Assembly: GCF_020532665.2 (NCBI RefSeq)
Contig: NZ_JAIWPG020000012.1
Span: 1 to 64,000, forward strand
Length of the DNA stretch: 64,000 bases
Reading direction: 5' to 3'
Source: Lelliottia sp. WAP21
GTDB lineage: Bacteria > Pseudomonadota > Gammaproteobacteria > Enterobacterales > Enterobacteriaceae
The position numbers and the translations under genes were made by a program. Shown here piece by piece: positions 36,818 through 46,535 of this stretch. Each line of letters starts with the position of its first letter. The first letter of the stretch is position 1. The notes beneath the pieces are model-generated. The model saw only the letters and a program-made list of their open reading frames with translations, was not told the DNA's origin and did not search any database.

Positions 36818-38192
36818 TGGGCACTCCGAGCACGCGGACGATCTCTTCGAGCGTCGTCTGCCCCTCTTCAACGGCCTTACAACCCTGCTCAAAGAGGGTG
36901 CTCATGCCCGCCTGTTTTGCTTTTTGTTCGATCTCGTCGATGCCGGCGCCCAGGGCGATGGCCTGTCGGATAGGGTAGTTCACGGTGAGTACCTCAAAGA
37001 GCGCGATACGGCCATAAAATCCGTGATAGCAACGTTCGCAGCCTTGTGGCTGCCAGTGGGGTAAGGGGTGTGGCCAAAGAGTGGGTGGAAGCACAGATTT
37101 TTCAGGCGTCTCTTTCCGGCAATGGGGGCATAACCGGCGAACCAGACGCTGTGCGATGACCAGAGAGAGCGCTGATGAGAGCATCCATCGCGCCACACCC
37201 ATCTGCTGCAAGCGTATGAGCGTTTCAGATGTGGAGTTGGTGTGTAGCGTTGAGAGCACCAGATGCCCGGTCTGTGCGGCATTAATGGCAATTTCAGCCG
37301 TCTCGCCATCACGGATCTCGCCGACCATAATAATATCGGGATCCTGGCGGAGTAAGGCTCGCAGGATGCTTTGAAATGTCAGCCCTGCACGCGGATTTAT
37401 TTGCGTTTGGTTCAGCCCATTGAGGGGGATCTCTACCGGATCTTCCACACTACAGATATTGACCTCTTTTGCGTTACGGGCCTGCAGCGCACTGTAAAGC
37501 GTGACGGTTTTGCCGCTTCCGGTAGGGCCTGTAACCAGGATCAAGCCTTGTGGCTGCCGAAGGGCGTCCTCAAAATGCGCGAGCTGGGCGGCACTCATCC
37601 CTAAAGCAGTTAGCTCCAGCGGCTGCTGGACCTGATGCAGCAGGCGCAGAACGATTTTTTCTCCCCCACGGCAGGGTAGCGTGGCAATGCGAAACGAGAC
37701 CGTAGTGTCTGCCAGCGTGACGCTAAACTGCCCGTCCTGGGGGAGGCGACGCTCTGCAATATCCAGGTTACCCAACACCTTAAGCCGGGCGGTGAGTGCC
37801 GTGGCAACGGTCGTTGAGATGGGGGGGAGTGGATAAAGAACGCCGTCAATACGCAGACGAATCTGCCAGTCCGTTTCTGCCGGTTCGATGTGAATATCTG
37901 ACGCGCGCTGGCTCATGGCCTGCAGAAGCGTTTGATTAAGGAGATCGCCCGCAGAAGAGGCGGCAGGGGCCATTGCAGGCAGATGTGATTGTGCTGCCGT
38001 TTGCTGATATTTTTCCATTCGCTCGGGCGTCCAGCACTCAATATCGATGCGTTTTTGCGTTGAAAAGCGTAATGCTTCCATCAATTCTGCTGGCGGTGTC
38101 TCTACCACGGCGACACAGACCCGGGCGTCGTCGCTACTGAGCAGCAATGCGCCATAGCGCTGGCACAGCGTAATAAGTTGTCCTGCGTTCAT
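36807..38192 (-). CDS. hofB: Type IV pilus assembly ATPase HofB (PilB-like)
   Basis: HofB is a GspE/PilB-type secretion ATPase expected to power pilus extension with HofC. The 461 residues match E. coli. It contains Walker A GPTGSGKTVTLYS, the Asp box/Walker B region DPDIIMVGEIRDGETAEIAI, the His box HLVLSTLHTNS, and a four-cysteine zinc motif (CPHC and CERC). The N-terminal N1 domain is short, as is usual for HofB. It overlaps ppdD (four bases) and hofC (11 bases). Confidence 0.95.
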   Translation of the reverse strand: MNAGQLITLCQRYGALLLSSDDARVCVAVVETPPAELMEALRFSTQKRIDIECWTPERMEKYQQTAAQSHLPAMAPAASSAGDLLNQTLLQAMSQRASDIHIEPAETDWQIRLRIDGVLYPLPPISTTVATALTARLKVLGNLDIAERRLPQDGQFSVTLADTTVSFRIATLPCRGGEKIVLRLLHQVQQPLELTALGMSAAQLAHFEDALRQPQGLILVTGPTGSGKTVTLYSALQARNAKEVNICSVEDPVEIPLNGLNQTQINPRAGLTFQSILRALLRQDPDIIMVGEIRDGETAEIAINAAQTGHLVLSTLHTNSTSETLIRLQQMGVARWMLSSALSLVIAQRLVRRLCPHCRKETPEKSVLPPTLWPHPLPHWQPQGCERCYHGFYGRIALFEVLTVNYPIRQAIALGAGIDEIEQKAKQAGMSTLFEQGCKAVEEGQTTLEEIVRVLGVPNGE

Positions 38193-38641
38193 TGCGGACT
38201 CCCTGAGTTGTTGTCAAACCGGAAGACCTCTTCACAGGCCTGTTTCAGGGCGCTGTCGCTCTCTATAGCGCATTCTCGCGTCCAGCCTGTAATACCGGTG
38301 CCGTCTTGCCATTGTGGCGTCATGACCACATTCAGCCCGTTCAGGCTTTCCTGGCCGGTAAGGGCGACGCTGCCTTTGGCCACGCTCATGGCAGAGACAT
38401 AGTGTGTCGTCGTAGGGGAGGGAATGCCGTTGGCTCCGCCGTCGCAACTTGCCAGCCCACCATGATCCAGCGCGCACAGTTCGATAGCCGTGCGATAAGG
38501 CATGAAGGTTTGCAGCATGTCGGTTAACGCGGCTTTTTGCAGATAGCTCTGGTAGGAGGGTACGCCGATGGCGCTCAGTATGGCAATGATGCCAATCACG
38601 ACCATCAGCTCAATCAGGGTAAATCCTTTTTCTCTGTTCAT
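38189..38641 (-). CDS. ppdD: Major type IV prepilin PpdD
   Basis: PpdD is the major type IV pilin of enterics. It starts MNREKG and is cut after Gly6 by a prepilin peptidase to expose a methylated Phe. The following FTLIELMVVIGIIAILSAIG is the standard hydrophobic helix with Glu5 of the mature protein. The 150 residues include cysteine pairs suited to disulfides (CALDHGGLASC and the C-terminal CAIESDSALKQAC). First gene of ppdD-hofB-hofC. The peptidase and the other pilus genes are not in this window. Confidence 0.95.
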   Translation of the reverse strand: MNREKGFTLIELMVVIGIIAILSAIGVPSYQSYLQKAALTDMLQTFMPYRTAIELCALDHGGLASCDGGANGIPSPTTTHYVSAMSVAKGSVALTGQESLNGLNVVMTPQWQDGTGITGWTRECAIESDSALKQACEEVFRFDNNSGSPQ

Positions 38642-38758
38642 GTCTGCTCCTCGAAATAGAGGGTGCCACTGTGGCAGCCATCAGAAGGAGAAACGAGTGA
38701 CAAGAAAGAGAGTGTGAAGCGGGGTTCAGAGGTTTTAAACGCAGTTTCAGCGATGAGC

Positions 38759-38790
38759 AGGGGATTTGCGAGTAAGGCTGCAAATCCCCT
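38759..38790. repeat. Inverted repeat between nadC and ppdD
   Basis: Perfect 11-base arms AGGGGATTTGC and GCAAATCCCCT, ten bases apart, lie 13 bases past the nadC stop. On the minus strand they are not followed by T residues; probably a transcript-end stem for nadC. Confidence 0.55.
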
Positions 38791-38802
38791 TGTCAGGTCG
38801 CG

Positions 38803-40343
<1,541 letters not shown>

Positions 40344-40347
<4 letters not shown>

Positions 40348-41198
40348 CGTTGTTTACCATCCTGCTGGTCATGATCGCTGAACGCTTATTCAAGTTAGGC
40401 GAACACTGGCAACTGGATCACCGTGCGGAACTCTTCTTCCGTCGCATAAAACATTTTTCGATGTGGCGGACGTTACTGATGACGGCGGGCTTGATGGTCG
40501 TTGTCTTCCTGCTGCTGCGTGCGCTTTACGGTCTTTTTTTCAACGTGCCGCTGCTGGTGGTATGGATCCTGCTGGGCGTGCTGTGCATTGGCGCCGGGAA
40601 AGTGCGTTTACACTATCACGCGTATCTTAAAGCGGCGGCCCGTGATGACAGCCATGCACGTGGCGCGATGGCCAGCGAGCTGACGCTGATTCATGGGGTG
40701 CCACCCGATTGTAACGAGCGTGAGTTTTTACGCGAGCTGCAAAATGGCTTGCTGTGGATTAACTTCCGTTACTACCTGGCACCGCTGTTCTGGTTTGTCG
40801 TCGGTGGGCCGTGGGGACCTGTGCTGCTGATGGGCTATGCCTTCCTGCGCGCCTGGCAGACCTGGCTTGCGCGCTACTTGACCCCTCATGAGCGCTTGCT
40901 GTCGGGAATCGATGCCATATTGCATGTTCTGGACTGGCTGCCCGTGCGTCTGGTTGGGGTGGTCTATGCGTTGATCGGACACGGCGAAAAAGCGCTCCCT
41001 GCCTGGTTTGCCTCTCTTGCCGACCGCCATACCTCTCAGTATCAGGTACTGACCCGTCTGGCCCAGTTCTCACTGGCCCGCGAGCCGCATACGGACAGAG
41101 TTGAAACCCCTAAAGCCGCCGTGTCGATGGCGAAGAAAACGTCGTTTGTCGTGGTGGTGATTGTGGCCATACTGACAATTTACGGCACGCTGGTGTAA
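40344..41198 (+). CDS. ampE: AmpE inner-membrane protein
   Basis: AmpE is an inner-membrane protein encoded with AmpD. The 284 residues match E. coli and contain about four hydrophobic helices (an N-terminal one, around residues 48-90, in the middle and at the C-terminus [17 protein letters not shown]). It has been considered a sensory or CobD/CbiB-like protein, but its biochemical role is not settled. It is cotranscribed with ampD and convergent with the GH43 gene, 18 bases apart. Confidence 0.93.
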
Positions 41199-41216
41199 GC
41201 CCGCGCGCCGTATTCC

Positions 41217-42167
41217 TTAAAGCGTATCGGCGGGCGGGATGCCAAAATCTGGCATCCCGTTTGCTTGCCACTGTACAACCTTCAGTCGCGTGTGACGGTT
41301 CGGGTCATACAAGGGATCGCCTTCGATTTCCGTGTAATTTCGCGCGTGATAAACCAGCACATCTTTCCCGTCAGGCGTTTGCGTAAAACTGTTGTGCCCG
41401 GGCCCATACTGGCGGTTTTCATAGCTGGTGGTAAAGACCGGACGCGGTGACTTATGCCAGTTATCCGGGTTGCGCAGATCGGCGTTCTTATCAATCCACA
41501 GAAGCCCCATGCAGTAGTTTTCATCCGTGGCGCTGGCGGAATAGCTGATAAAGAGCGTCTCTTCGTGCATCAGTACCGCCGGGCCTTCATTCACCCAAAA
41601 TCCCCGACATTCCCAGTCATACTCCGGCTTGCTGAGCATCACCGGATCGCCTTTGAGCGTCCACGGGTTTTCCATTTCACAGAGATAAAGATTTGAGTTT
41701 CCTGAGATGTCCGGCGCTTTTTGCGCCCACAAATACCAGCGTTTTCCCTGATGGACGAAGGTGGTCGCGTCCAGGGCAAAGGTATCGAAGGGCGTTTTGA
41801 CCTGTCCTTTTTCCACCCACTGCCCGGTAAGCGGATCGCTGTCTGCACATTCAATCGCAAACATACGGTGCTGGAACATACCGAGTTTATCCAGCGCCTG
41901 CGTGTGCGTGGCAGCAAAATAGATATACCAGCGCCCTTCAATGTGATGCAGTTCCGGAGCCCAGATGAGCTGGCTCATCGGGCCGCTCTCAGGTTTGCGC
42001 CAGACGACGATCTCTTCGGCGTGACGTAAACCCTCCAGAGAATCTGCGCGGCGAATCGCCAGCCTGTCGTACTCCGGCACAGAGGCAATAAAATAGTATT
42101 GTCCTTCATGGTGCAGGATATACGGATCGGCACGTTGTTCGATAAACGGGTTAGGCCAGTGACACAT
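41217..42167 (-). CDS. Family 43 glycoside hydrolase (xylosidase/arabinofuranosidase-like)
   Basis: This 316-residue protein has the five-bladed GH43 signature. Likely catalytic residues are Asp14 (base, in RADPYILHHEGQYYFIAS), Asp133 (pKa modulator, ALDATTFV) and Glu194 (acid, VNEGPAVLM). His258 in YGPGHNSF is the usual metal-contacting histidine. There is no signal peptide, so it should act in the cytosol on imported short beta-xylosides or arabinosides. It begins ten bases after the adjacent symporter gene, with GGAGAG upstream, so the pair forms an operon. E. coli K-12 lacks these genes at this position. The exact substrate is not known. Confidence 0.85.
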   Translation of the reverse strand: MCHWPNPFIEQRADPYILHHEGQYYFIASVPEYDRLAIRRADSLEGLRHAEEIVVWRKPESGPMSQLIWAPELHHIEGRWYIYFAATHTQALDKLGMFQHRMFAIECADSDPLTGQWVEKGQVKTPFDTFALDATTFVHQGKRWYLWAQKAPDISGNSNLYLCEMENPWTLKGDPVMLSKPEYDWECRGFWVNEGPAVLMHEETLFISYSASATDENYCMGLLWIDKNADLRNPDNWHKSPRPVFTTSYENRQYGPGHNSFTQTPDGKDVLVYHARNYTEIEGDPLYDPNRHTRLKVVQWQANGMPDFGIPPADTL

Positions 42168-42177
42168 TCGGCTCTCC

Positions 42178-43575
42178 TTATTTTGTCTCTGCGGCTTTTA
42201 GTTCCTGATAGTCACTCAGTTCGCGATAGTTAATGCGACGTTTTTCCAGATCTTCCTGGATTTGCTTCATCGTTTCCCGGTCAACTTTCAGTAAACGAAC
42301 CACGCCGGCGGTAATCAAATAGCCCACGCCTGGAATGACGGTGAAGAGCAACACGATACCGTTCATCGCATCCGCACTTTGCGCTTTTGCGCTGGCATCG
42401 TAGCCATACCAGGAGAGCAGGAAGCCCACCATCGCACCCGCAATCGCCAGCCCCAGTTTCAGGAAGAAAATATTGCCCGAGAAGCTGATCCCGGTGATGC
42501 GTTTGCCCGTTTTCCATTCGCCATAGTCATCCACATCCGCCATCAAGGACCAGTGCAGCGGGGAAGGGATCTGATGCAGAATATTAAGCAGGAAATAGAG
42601 CACCACGATGGTGACTGTGGCTGTCGGGTCGAAGAAGTAGAAGGCACAGGAAAAAATGGCCAGCGCGATGTTGGTCCAGAAGAACACTTTCAGCTTACAC
42701 CAGCGGTCGGTGAGAACTTTCGCCAGCATACTGCCGAGCATCATGCCTACCACGCCAAGGCTGATAAATAGGGTCGCGAAGTGGGTACTCTGGCCCATGA
42801 CCCAGGTCACGTAGTACATCGTAGCCGCCATACGGATAAAGCCGGGGCAGACATTGCACAGCGTCAGGAGCAGAATTCGCACCCACTGGTCGTTCTTCCA
42901 CGCATCCTTGAGATCGTTTTTGAGTTCGTCATTGGTTTGAACCGCAGGGCGAATTCGTTCCCGTACCGTAGCAAAGCTGAACAGGAACATACAGGTCCCG
43001 ATCAGTGCCAGTACGGTCATGGCTAACTGATAGCCTTTGGCTTTATTGTCGCCACCGAACCACTCCACCATTGGCAGCAAGGTCAAGGAGAGTAATAACG
43101 TTGCAATCCCCACCATCACGAAGCGGTAAGACTGACACGCGACACGTTCTTTGGGATCGTTGGTGATCACACTGCCTAAAGAGCAATAGGGGATGTTGAT
43201 GGCGGTGTAGGTGAGCGAGAGAAGGAAATAGGTGACGAAGGCATAGATAACCTTGCTGTTATAAGTCCACTCCGGCGTGGTAAACATCAGAATACTGAAC
43301 AGGGCGTAAGGGAAGGCAATCCACAATAGCCATGGACGAAAACGACCATACTTGCTGCGCGTGCGGTCAGCGATCGCACCCATGATTGGGTCAGTTACCG
43401 CATCAATAACGCGAACAGATAACAGCAATACCCCCACCAGCGCAGGCGCAAGGCCAAAAATATCCGTATAGAAATAGTTAACAAACAACATAATAGCGCC
43501 GAAGATGATGTTGCATCCTGCGTCGCCCATGCCATAGCCGATCTTTTCTTTCACTGAAAGTTTGTTGTTATCCAT
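42178..43575 (-). CDS. GPH-family sugar:cation symporter (XynT/YagG-like)
   Basis: This 465-residue membrane protein belongs to the glycoside-pentoside-hexuronide:cation symporters related to MelB. It starts with KLSVKEKIGYGMGDAGCNII and has twelve predicted helices. Characteristic loops include DAVTDPIMGAIADRTRSKYGRFRPW between helices 2 and 3 and LADVDDYGEWKTGKR-like sequence in the central region (MADVDDYGEWKTGKRITG). Its coupling to a GH43 enzyme suggests uptake of xylo- or arabino-oligosaccharides. No local regulator is encoded beside it. Confidence 0.88.
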   Translation of the reverse strand: MDNNKLSVKEKIGYGMGDAGCNIIFGAIMLFVNYFYTDIFGLAPALVGVLLLSVRVIDAVTDPIMGAIADRTRSKYGRFRPWLLWIAFPYALFSILMFTTPEWTYNSKVIYAFVTYFLLSLTYTAINIPYCSLGSVITNDPKERVACQSYRFVMVGIATLLLSLTLLPMVEWFGGDNKAKGYQLAMTVLALIGTCMFLFSFATVRERIRPAVQTNDELKNDLKDAWKNDQWVRILLLTLCNVCPGFIRMAATMYYVTWVMGQSTHFATLFISLGVVGMMLGSMLAKVLTDRWCKLKVFFWTNIALAIFSCAFYFFDPTATVTIVVLYFLLNILHQIPSPLHWSLMADVDDYGEWKTGKRITGISFSGNIFFLKLGLAIAGAMVGFLLSWYGYDASAKAQSADAMNGIVLLFTVIPGVGYLITAGVVRLLKVDRETMKQIQEDLEKRRINYRELSDYQELKAAETK

Positions 43576-43683
43576 CGACAGCTCTCCGGGTTGCGGTATG
43601 GAGAGAATTATTTGTTAGCAAAGCAATATATGCGTTGCAGGATAAAGGCGGTGATATGGATTAAATAGCTGTTGGTGAGAATT

Positions 43684-43699
43684 TGTGAGGCAGGTAACA
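43684..43699. promoter_or_regulatory. Possible CRP site upstream of the GH43/symporter operon
   Basis: TGTGA-GGCAGG-TAACA matches the CRP half-site pattern TGTGA-N6-TCACA at nine of ten positions, about 110 bases upstream of the symporter start. Carbon catabolite control of a sugar uptake operon would fit. This is based on pattern only. Confidence 0.4.
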
Positions 43700-43701
43700 C
43701 G

Positions 43702-43727
43702 CTCTGTGCCCGTTGCCAGGCACAGAG
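43702..43727 (-). terminator. Hairpin after aroP
   Basis: Nine-base arms CTCTGTGCC and GGCACAGAG lie ten bases past the aroP stop. No T-run follows on the minus strand, so termination strength is uncertain. Confidence 0.5.
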
Positions 43728-43736
43728 ACGAGAGGT

Positions 43737-45107
43737 TTAGTGCGCTTTGACGGTTTTCGCGTTTTTCTGTTTAAACAGATAGCCCACACCGAGAATCACA
43801 ATCCACACCGGGATCAGATACACGGAAATCGCCATACCCGGCGTCATCAGCATGATGACCAGTACCGCCACCATAAACGCCAGGCAAACCCAGTTACCGA
43901 CAGGGTAGAAGAGGGCAGGGAAGCGAGTGGAAACGCCCTGCTTCTGTTTTGCACGGCGGAACTTGATGTGTGCAAGGCTGATCATCGCCCAGTTGATGAC
44001 CAGGGCAGAGACCACCAGCGCCATCAGCAGACCAAAGGCGGATTCCGGTGCGAGGTAGTTGATCAGGACGCACAGCGCCGTGACAACCGCCGAGACGATA
44101 ATGGTATTCACCGGCACGCCACGCTTATCGACGTTAAGCAGCGCCTTCGGTGCGTTACCCTGTTGCGCCAGACCAAACAGCATGCGGCTGTTGCAGTAGA
44201 CGCAGCTGTTATAGACAGAGAGCGCGGCGGTCAGCACGACGATATTCAACGCATTCGCCACGAAGGTGTCGCCCAGCTCATGGAAGATCAGCACAAACGG
44301 GCTGGTATCTGCGGTCACGCGCGTCCATGGCAGCAGAGAAAGCAGCACGGCCAGCGAGCCCACATAGAAGATCAAAATACGGTAAATAACCTGATTAGTG
44401 GCTTTCGGGATACTTTCCTGCGGGTTGTCCGCTTCTGCGGCGGTGATGCCTACCAGCTCCAGGCCACCAAACGAGAACATGATGATGGCCATCATCATCA
44501 CCAGCCCGGTCATGCCATGCGGCAGGAATCCACCTTGCTCCCAGAGGTTGCGTACCGTGGCCTGCGGGCCGCCGTGACCGCTGAACAGCAGCCAGCCGCC
44601 AAAAATAATCATGGCGACAACGGCCACCACTTTGATAATGGCAAACCAGAACTCCATCTCACCGAAGACTTTCACGTTTGTCAGGTTGATGGCGTTGATC
44701 AGGACGAAGAAGACCGCAGCAGAAGCCCAGGTCGGGACCTCGGGATACCAGAACTGAATATACTTCCCGACGGCGGTCAGTTCGGCCATGGCGACCAGAA
44801 CGTACAGTACCCAGTAGTTCCAGCCGGAGGCGAACCCCGCGAAACTTCCCCAGTATTTATAGGCAAAATGGCTAAACGAGCCGGCGACCGGCTCTTCCAC
44901 CACCATTTCACCCAACTGACGCATAATCAGGAAGGCAATGAACCCTGCAATAGCATAGCCCAGAATAATACCCGGCCCTGCCGACTGTATAACCGATGCG
45001 CTGCCCAAAAACAGGCCGGTGCCAATAGCGCCACCCAGAGCGATAAGCTGGATATGGCGGTTCTTAAGGCCGCGCTTTAGCTGATCGCCGTGCTGTTGAC
45101 CTTCCAT
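43737..45107 (-). CDS. aroP: Aromatic amino acid transporter AroP
   Basis: AroP is the general phenylalanine, tyrosine and tryptophan permease of the inner membrane, driven by protons. The 456 residues form twelve helices of the amino acid-polyamine-organocation superfamily. The signature GLKNRHIQLIALGGAIGTGLF opens the first helix, and GLELVGITAAEADNP lies in the middle. It is next to the pdhR region as in E. coli. A possible TyrR box pair lies about 50-80 bases upstream of the start. Confidence 0.95.
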   Translation of the reverse strand: MEGQQHGDQLKRGLKNRHIQLIALGGAIGTGLFLGSASVIQSAGPGIILGYAIAGFIAFLIMRQLGEMVVEEPVAGSFSHFAYKYWGSFAGFASGWNYWVLYVLVAMAELTAVGKYIQFWYPEVPTWASAAVFFVLINAINLTNVKVFGEMEFWFAIIKVVAVVAMIIFGGWLLFSGHGGPQATVRNLWEQGGFLPHGMTGLVMMMAIIMFSFGGLELVGITAAEADNPQESIPKATNQVIYRILIFYVGSLAVLLSLLPWTRVTADTSPFVLIFHELGDTFVANALNIVVLTAALSVYNSCVYCNSRMLFGLAQQGNAPKALLNVDKRGVPVNTIIVSAVVTALCVLINYLAPESAFGLLMALVVSALVINWAMISLAHIKFRRAKQKQGVSTRFPALFYPVGNWVCLAFMVAVLVIMLMTPGMAISVYLIPVWIVILGVGYLFKQKNAKTVKAH

Positions 45108-45150
45108 TATGAAACCTCGTGTGTGGTTGTTATGTTCACGCTCGGGCGTG

Positions 45151-45190
45151 TGTAATTATCAAAGTCCATTTCTGTATTTATTTCTTTACG
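45151..45190 (-). promoter_or_regulatory. Possible TyrR box pair upstream of aroP
   Basis: TGTATT-TATTTC-TTTACG (45173-45190) resembles the palindromic TyrR box TGTAAA-N6-TTTACA. A weaker TGTAAT-led box (45151-45168) lies 22 bases away, about two helical turns, matching the strong/weak box arrangement known for TyrR-repressed genes. AroP is TyrR-regulated in E. coli. Confidence 0.45.
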
Positions 45191-45596
45191 GTTAAGTTAA
45201 CCGAAAAAAACGGAGATGACTTCCGTTGACGTCAGAATAGTGATAAGTGCCGGCGAATGCACCTGCTTTATGAAGGGGTGATGACGAGTTGAATAAAAAG
45301 AAAGCAATTGTAAGTATTAAAGCCTACCCCTCATTTCCCAATCTATAGAATAGAAATGCGCCATAAGTGGGCGAATTTTCATTATTTGCCTTGTTGAATC
45401 GCTTCAGATTGCAAAAACCTTCGTTTCAATAAGGTTAAAACGCCCACTTTGGGAGTAATCAGTTCATTTGTGCAAAGTTACATTTATGAAACGTTATTTC
45501 TGTAAGGTTGTTAAAATGTGCAGGGTTTACTGATTTCAATCAAAACCAATATGGACAGAAGGTGAATACTTTGTTACTTTAGCGATACGAACATGA
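45191..45596. other. AT-rich aroP-pdhR divergent region
   Basis: This stretch of about 400 bases holds no gene. It contains A/T tracts and an inverted pair AAGTGGGCG (45365-45373) and CGCCCACTT (45441-45449), 67 bases apart. Promoters for aroP and pdhR must lie here, but I could not fix unambiguous boxes. Confidence 0.55.
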
Positions 45597-45613
45597 AATT
45601 GGTAAGACCAATT
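45597..45613 (+). promoter_or_regulatory. PdhR operator
   Basis: The palindrome AATTGGTAAGACCAATT matches the E. coli PdhR operator (ATTGGTNNNACCAAT core). It sits 33 bases upstream of the pdhR start, where PdhR would repress the pdhR-aceEF-lpd operon until pyruvate releases it. Confidence 0.93.
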
Positions 45614-45645
45614 GACTCCGGGCAAAAAGGCGTAAGACAGGGAAT

Positions 45646-46410
45646 ATGGCCTACAGCAAAATTCGCCAACCAAAACTTTCCGATGTGATTGAACAGCAGC
45701 TGGAGTTTTTGATTCTTGAGGGGACACTGCGCCCCGGTGAAAAACTGCCACCTGAACGCGAACTGGCAAAACAGTTCGACGTTTCCCGTCCCTCTCTGCG
45801 TGAGGCGATTCAACGTCTCGAAGCGAAGGGCTTGCTGCTTCGTCGTCAGGGGGGCGGAACCTTTGTACAAAACAGCCTGTGGCAGAGCTTCAGCGATCCG
45901 CTGGTAGAGCTTCTTTCTGACCACCCAGAATCCCAGTTTGACCTGCTTGAAACCCGTCACGCGCTTGAAGGTATTGCGGCCTATTACGCTGCCCTGCGCA
46001 GCAATGATGAAGATCGCGTGCGTATCCGCGAACTGCATCAGGCCATTGAACGGGCTCAGGAGTCAGGCGACCTCGACGCAGAGTCCAGTGCCGTCGTCCA
46101 GTATCAAATTGCCGTCACTGAAGCGGCACATAATGTGGTGCTCCTCCATCTGCTACGCTGCATGGAGCCGATGCTGGCCCAAAACGTTCGTCAAAATTTT
46201 GAATTGTTGTATGCCCGCCGGGACATGCTCCCGCTGGTCAGCAACCATCGCACCCGAGTATTCGAGGCGATAATGGCCGGGGAACCGGAGCAGGCGCGTG
46301 AAGCGTCGCACCGCCATCTGGCTTTCATTGAGGAAATCTTGCTGGACCGCAGCCGTGAACAATCACGTCGTGAACGCTCACTGCGTCGCATACAGCAACG
46401 AAAGGATTAA
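45646..46410 (+). CDS. pdhR: Pyruvate-responsive repressor PdhR
   Basis: PdhR is a GntR/FadR-family repressor of the pyruvate dehydrogenase operon and of some respiratory genes; pyruvate is the inducer. The 254 residues have an N-terminal winged helix-turn-helix ([20 protein letters not shown], then [22 protein letters not shown]) and a C-terminal all-helical FCD effector domain. Its own operator lies just upstream. It is followed by aceE after a 125-base leader containing a long hairpin. Confidence 0.97.
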   Translation: MAYSKIRQPKLSDVIEQQLEFLILEGTLRPGEKLPPERELAKQFDVSRPSLREAIQRLEAKGLLLRRQGGGTFVQNSLWQSFSDPLVELLSDHPESQFDLLETRHALEGIAAYYAALRSNDEDRVRIRELHQAIERAQESGDLDAESSAVVQYQIAVTEAAHNVVLLHLLRCMEPMLAQNVRQNFELLYARRDMLPLVSNHRTRVFEAIMAGEPEQAREASHRHLAFIEEILLDRSREQSRRERSLRRIQQRKD

Positions 46411-46443
46411 GCGCCTTTTTTAGAGCGCGGCAACTAAACGCAG

Positions 46444-46495
46444 AACCTGTCTTATTGTGCTTTTCGCTTTTGAAAAAAGTGCAATGGGACAGGTT
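46444..46495 (+). promoter_or_regulatory. Long hairpin in the aceE leader
   Basis: Outer arms AACCTGTC (46444-46451) and GACAGGTT (46488-46495) enclose a second imperfect stem with ATTGTGCTTTT opposite AAAAAGTGCAAT. It is not followed by a T-run and lies 40 bases before the aceE start. A similar hairpin stands in the E. coli pdhR-aceE gap, from which a candidate small RNA (tp2) has been listed. A role in mRNA stability or internal processing is inferred. Confidence 0.6.
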
Positions 46496-46535
46496 CCAGA
46501 CAAATCAACGTATTAGATAGATAAGGAATACCCCC

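Noticed and set aside
41217-43575. Genomic island with mobile-element borders
   Set aside because: No integrase, insertion sequence, direct repeats or tRNA flank the GH43/symporter pair, and its composition is not visibly different from its neighbours.
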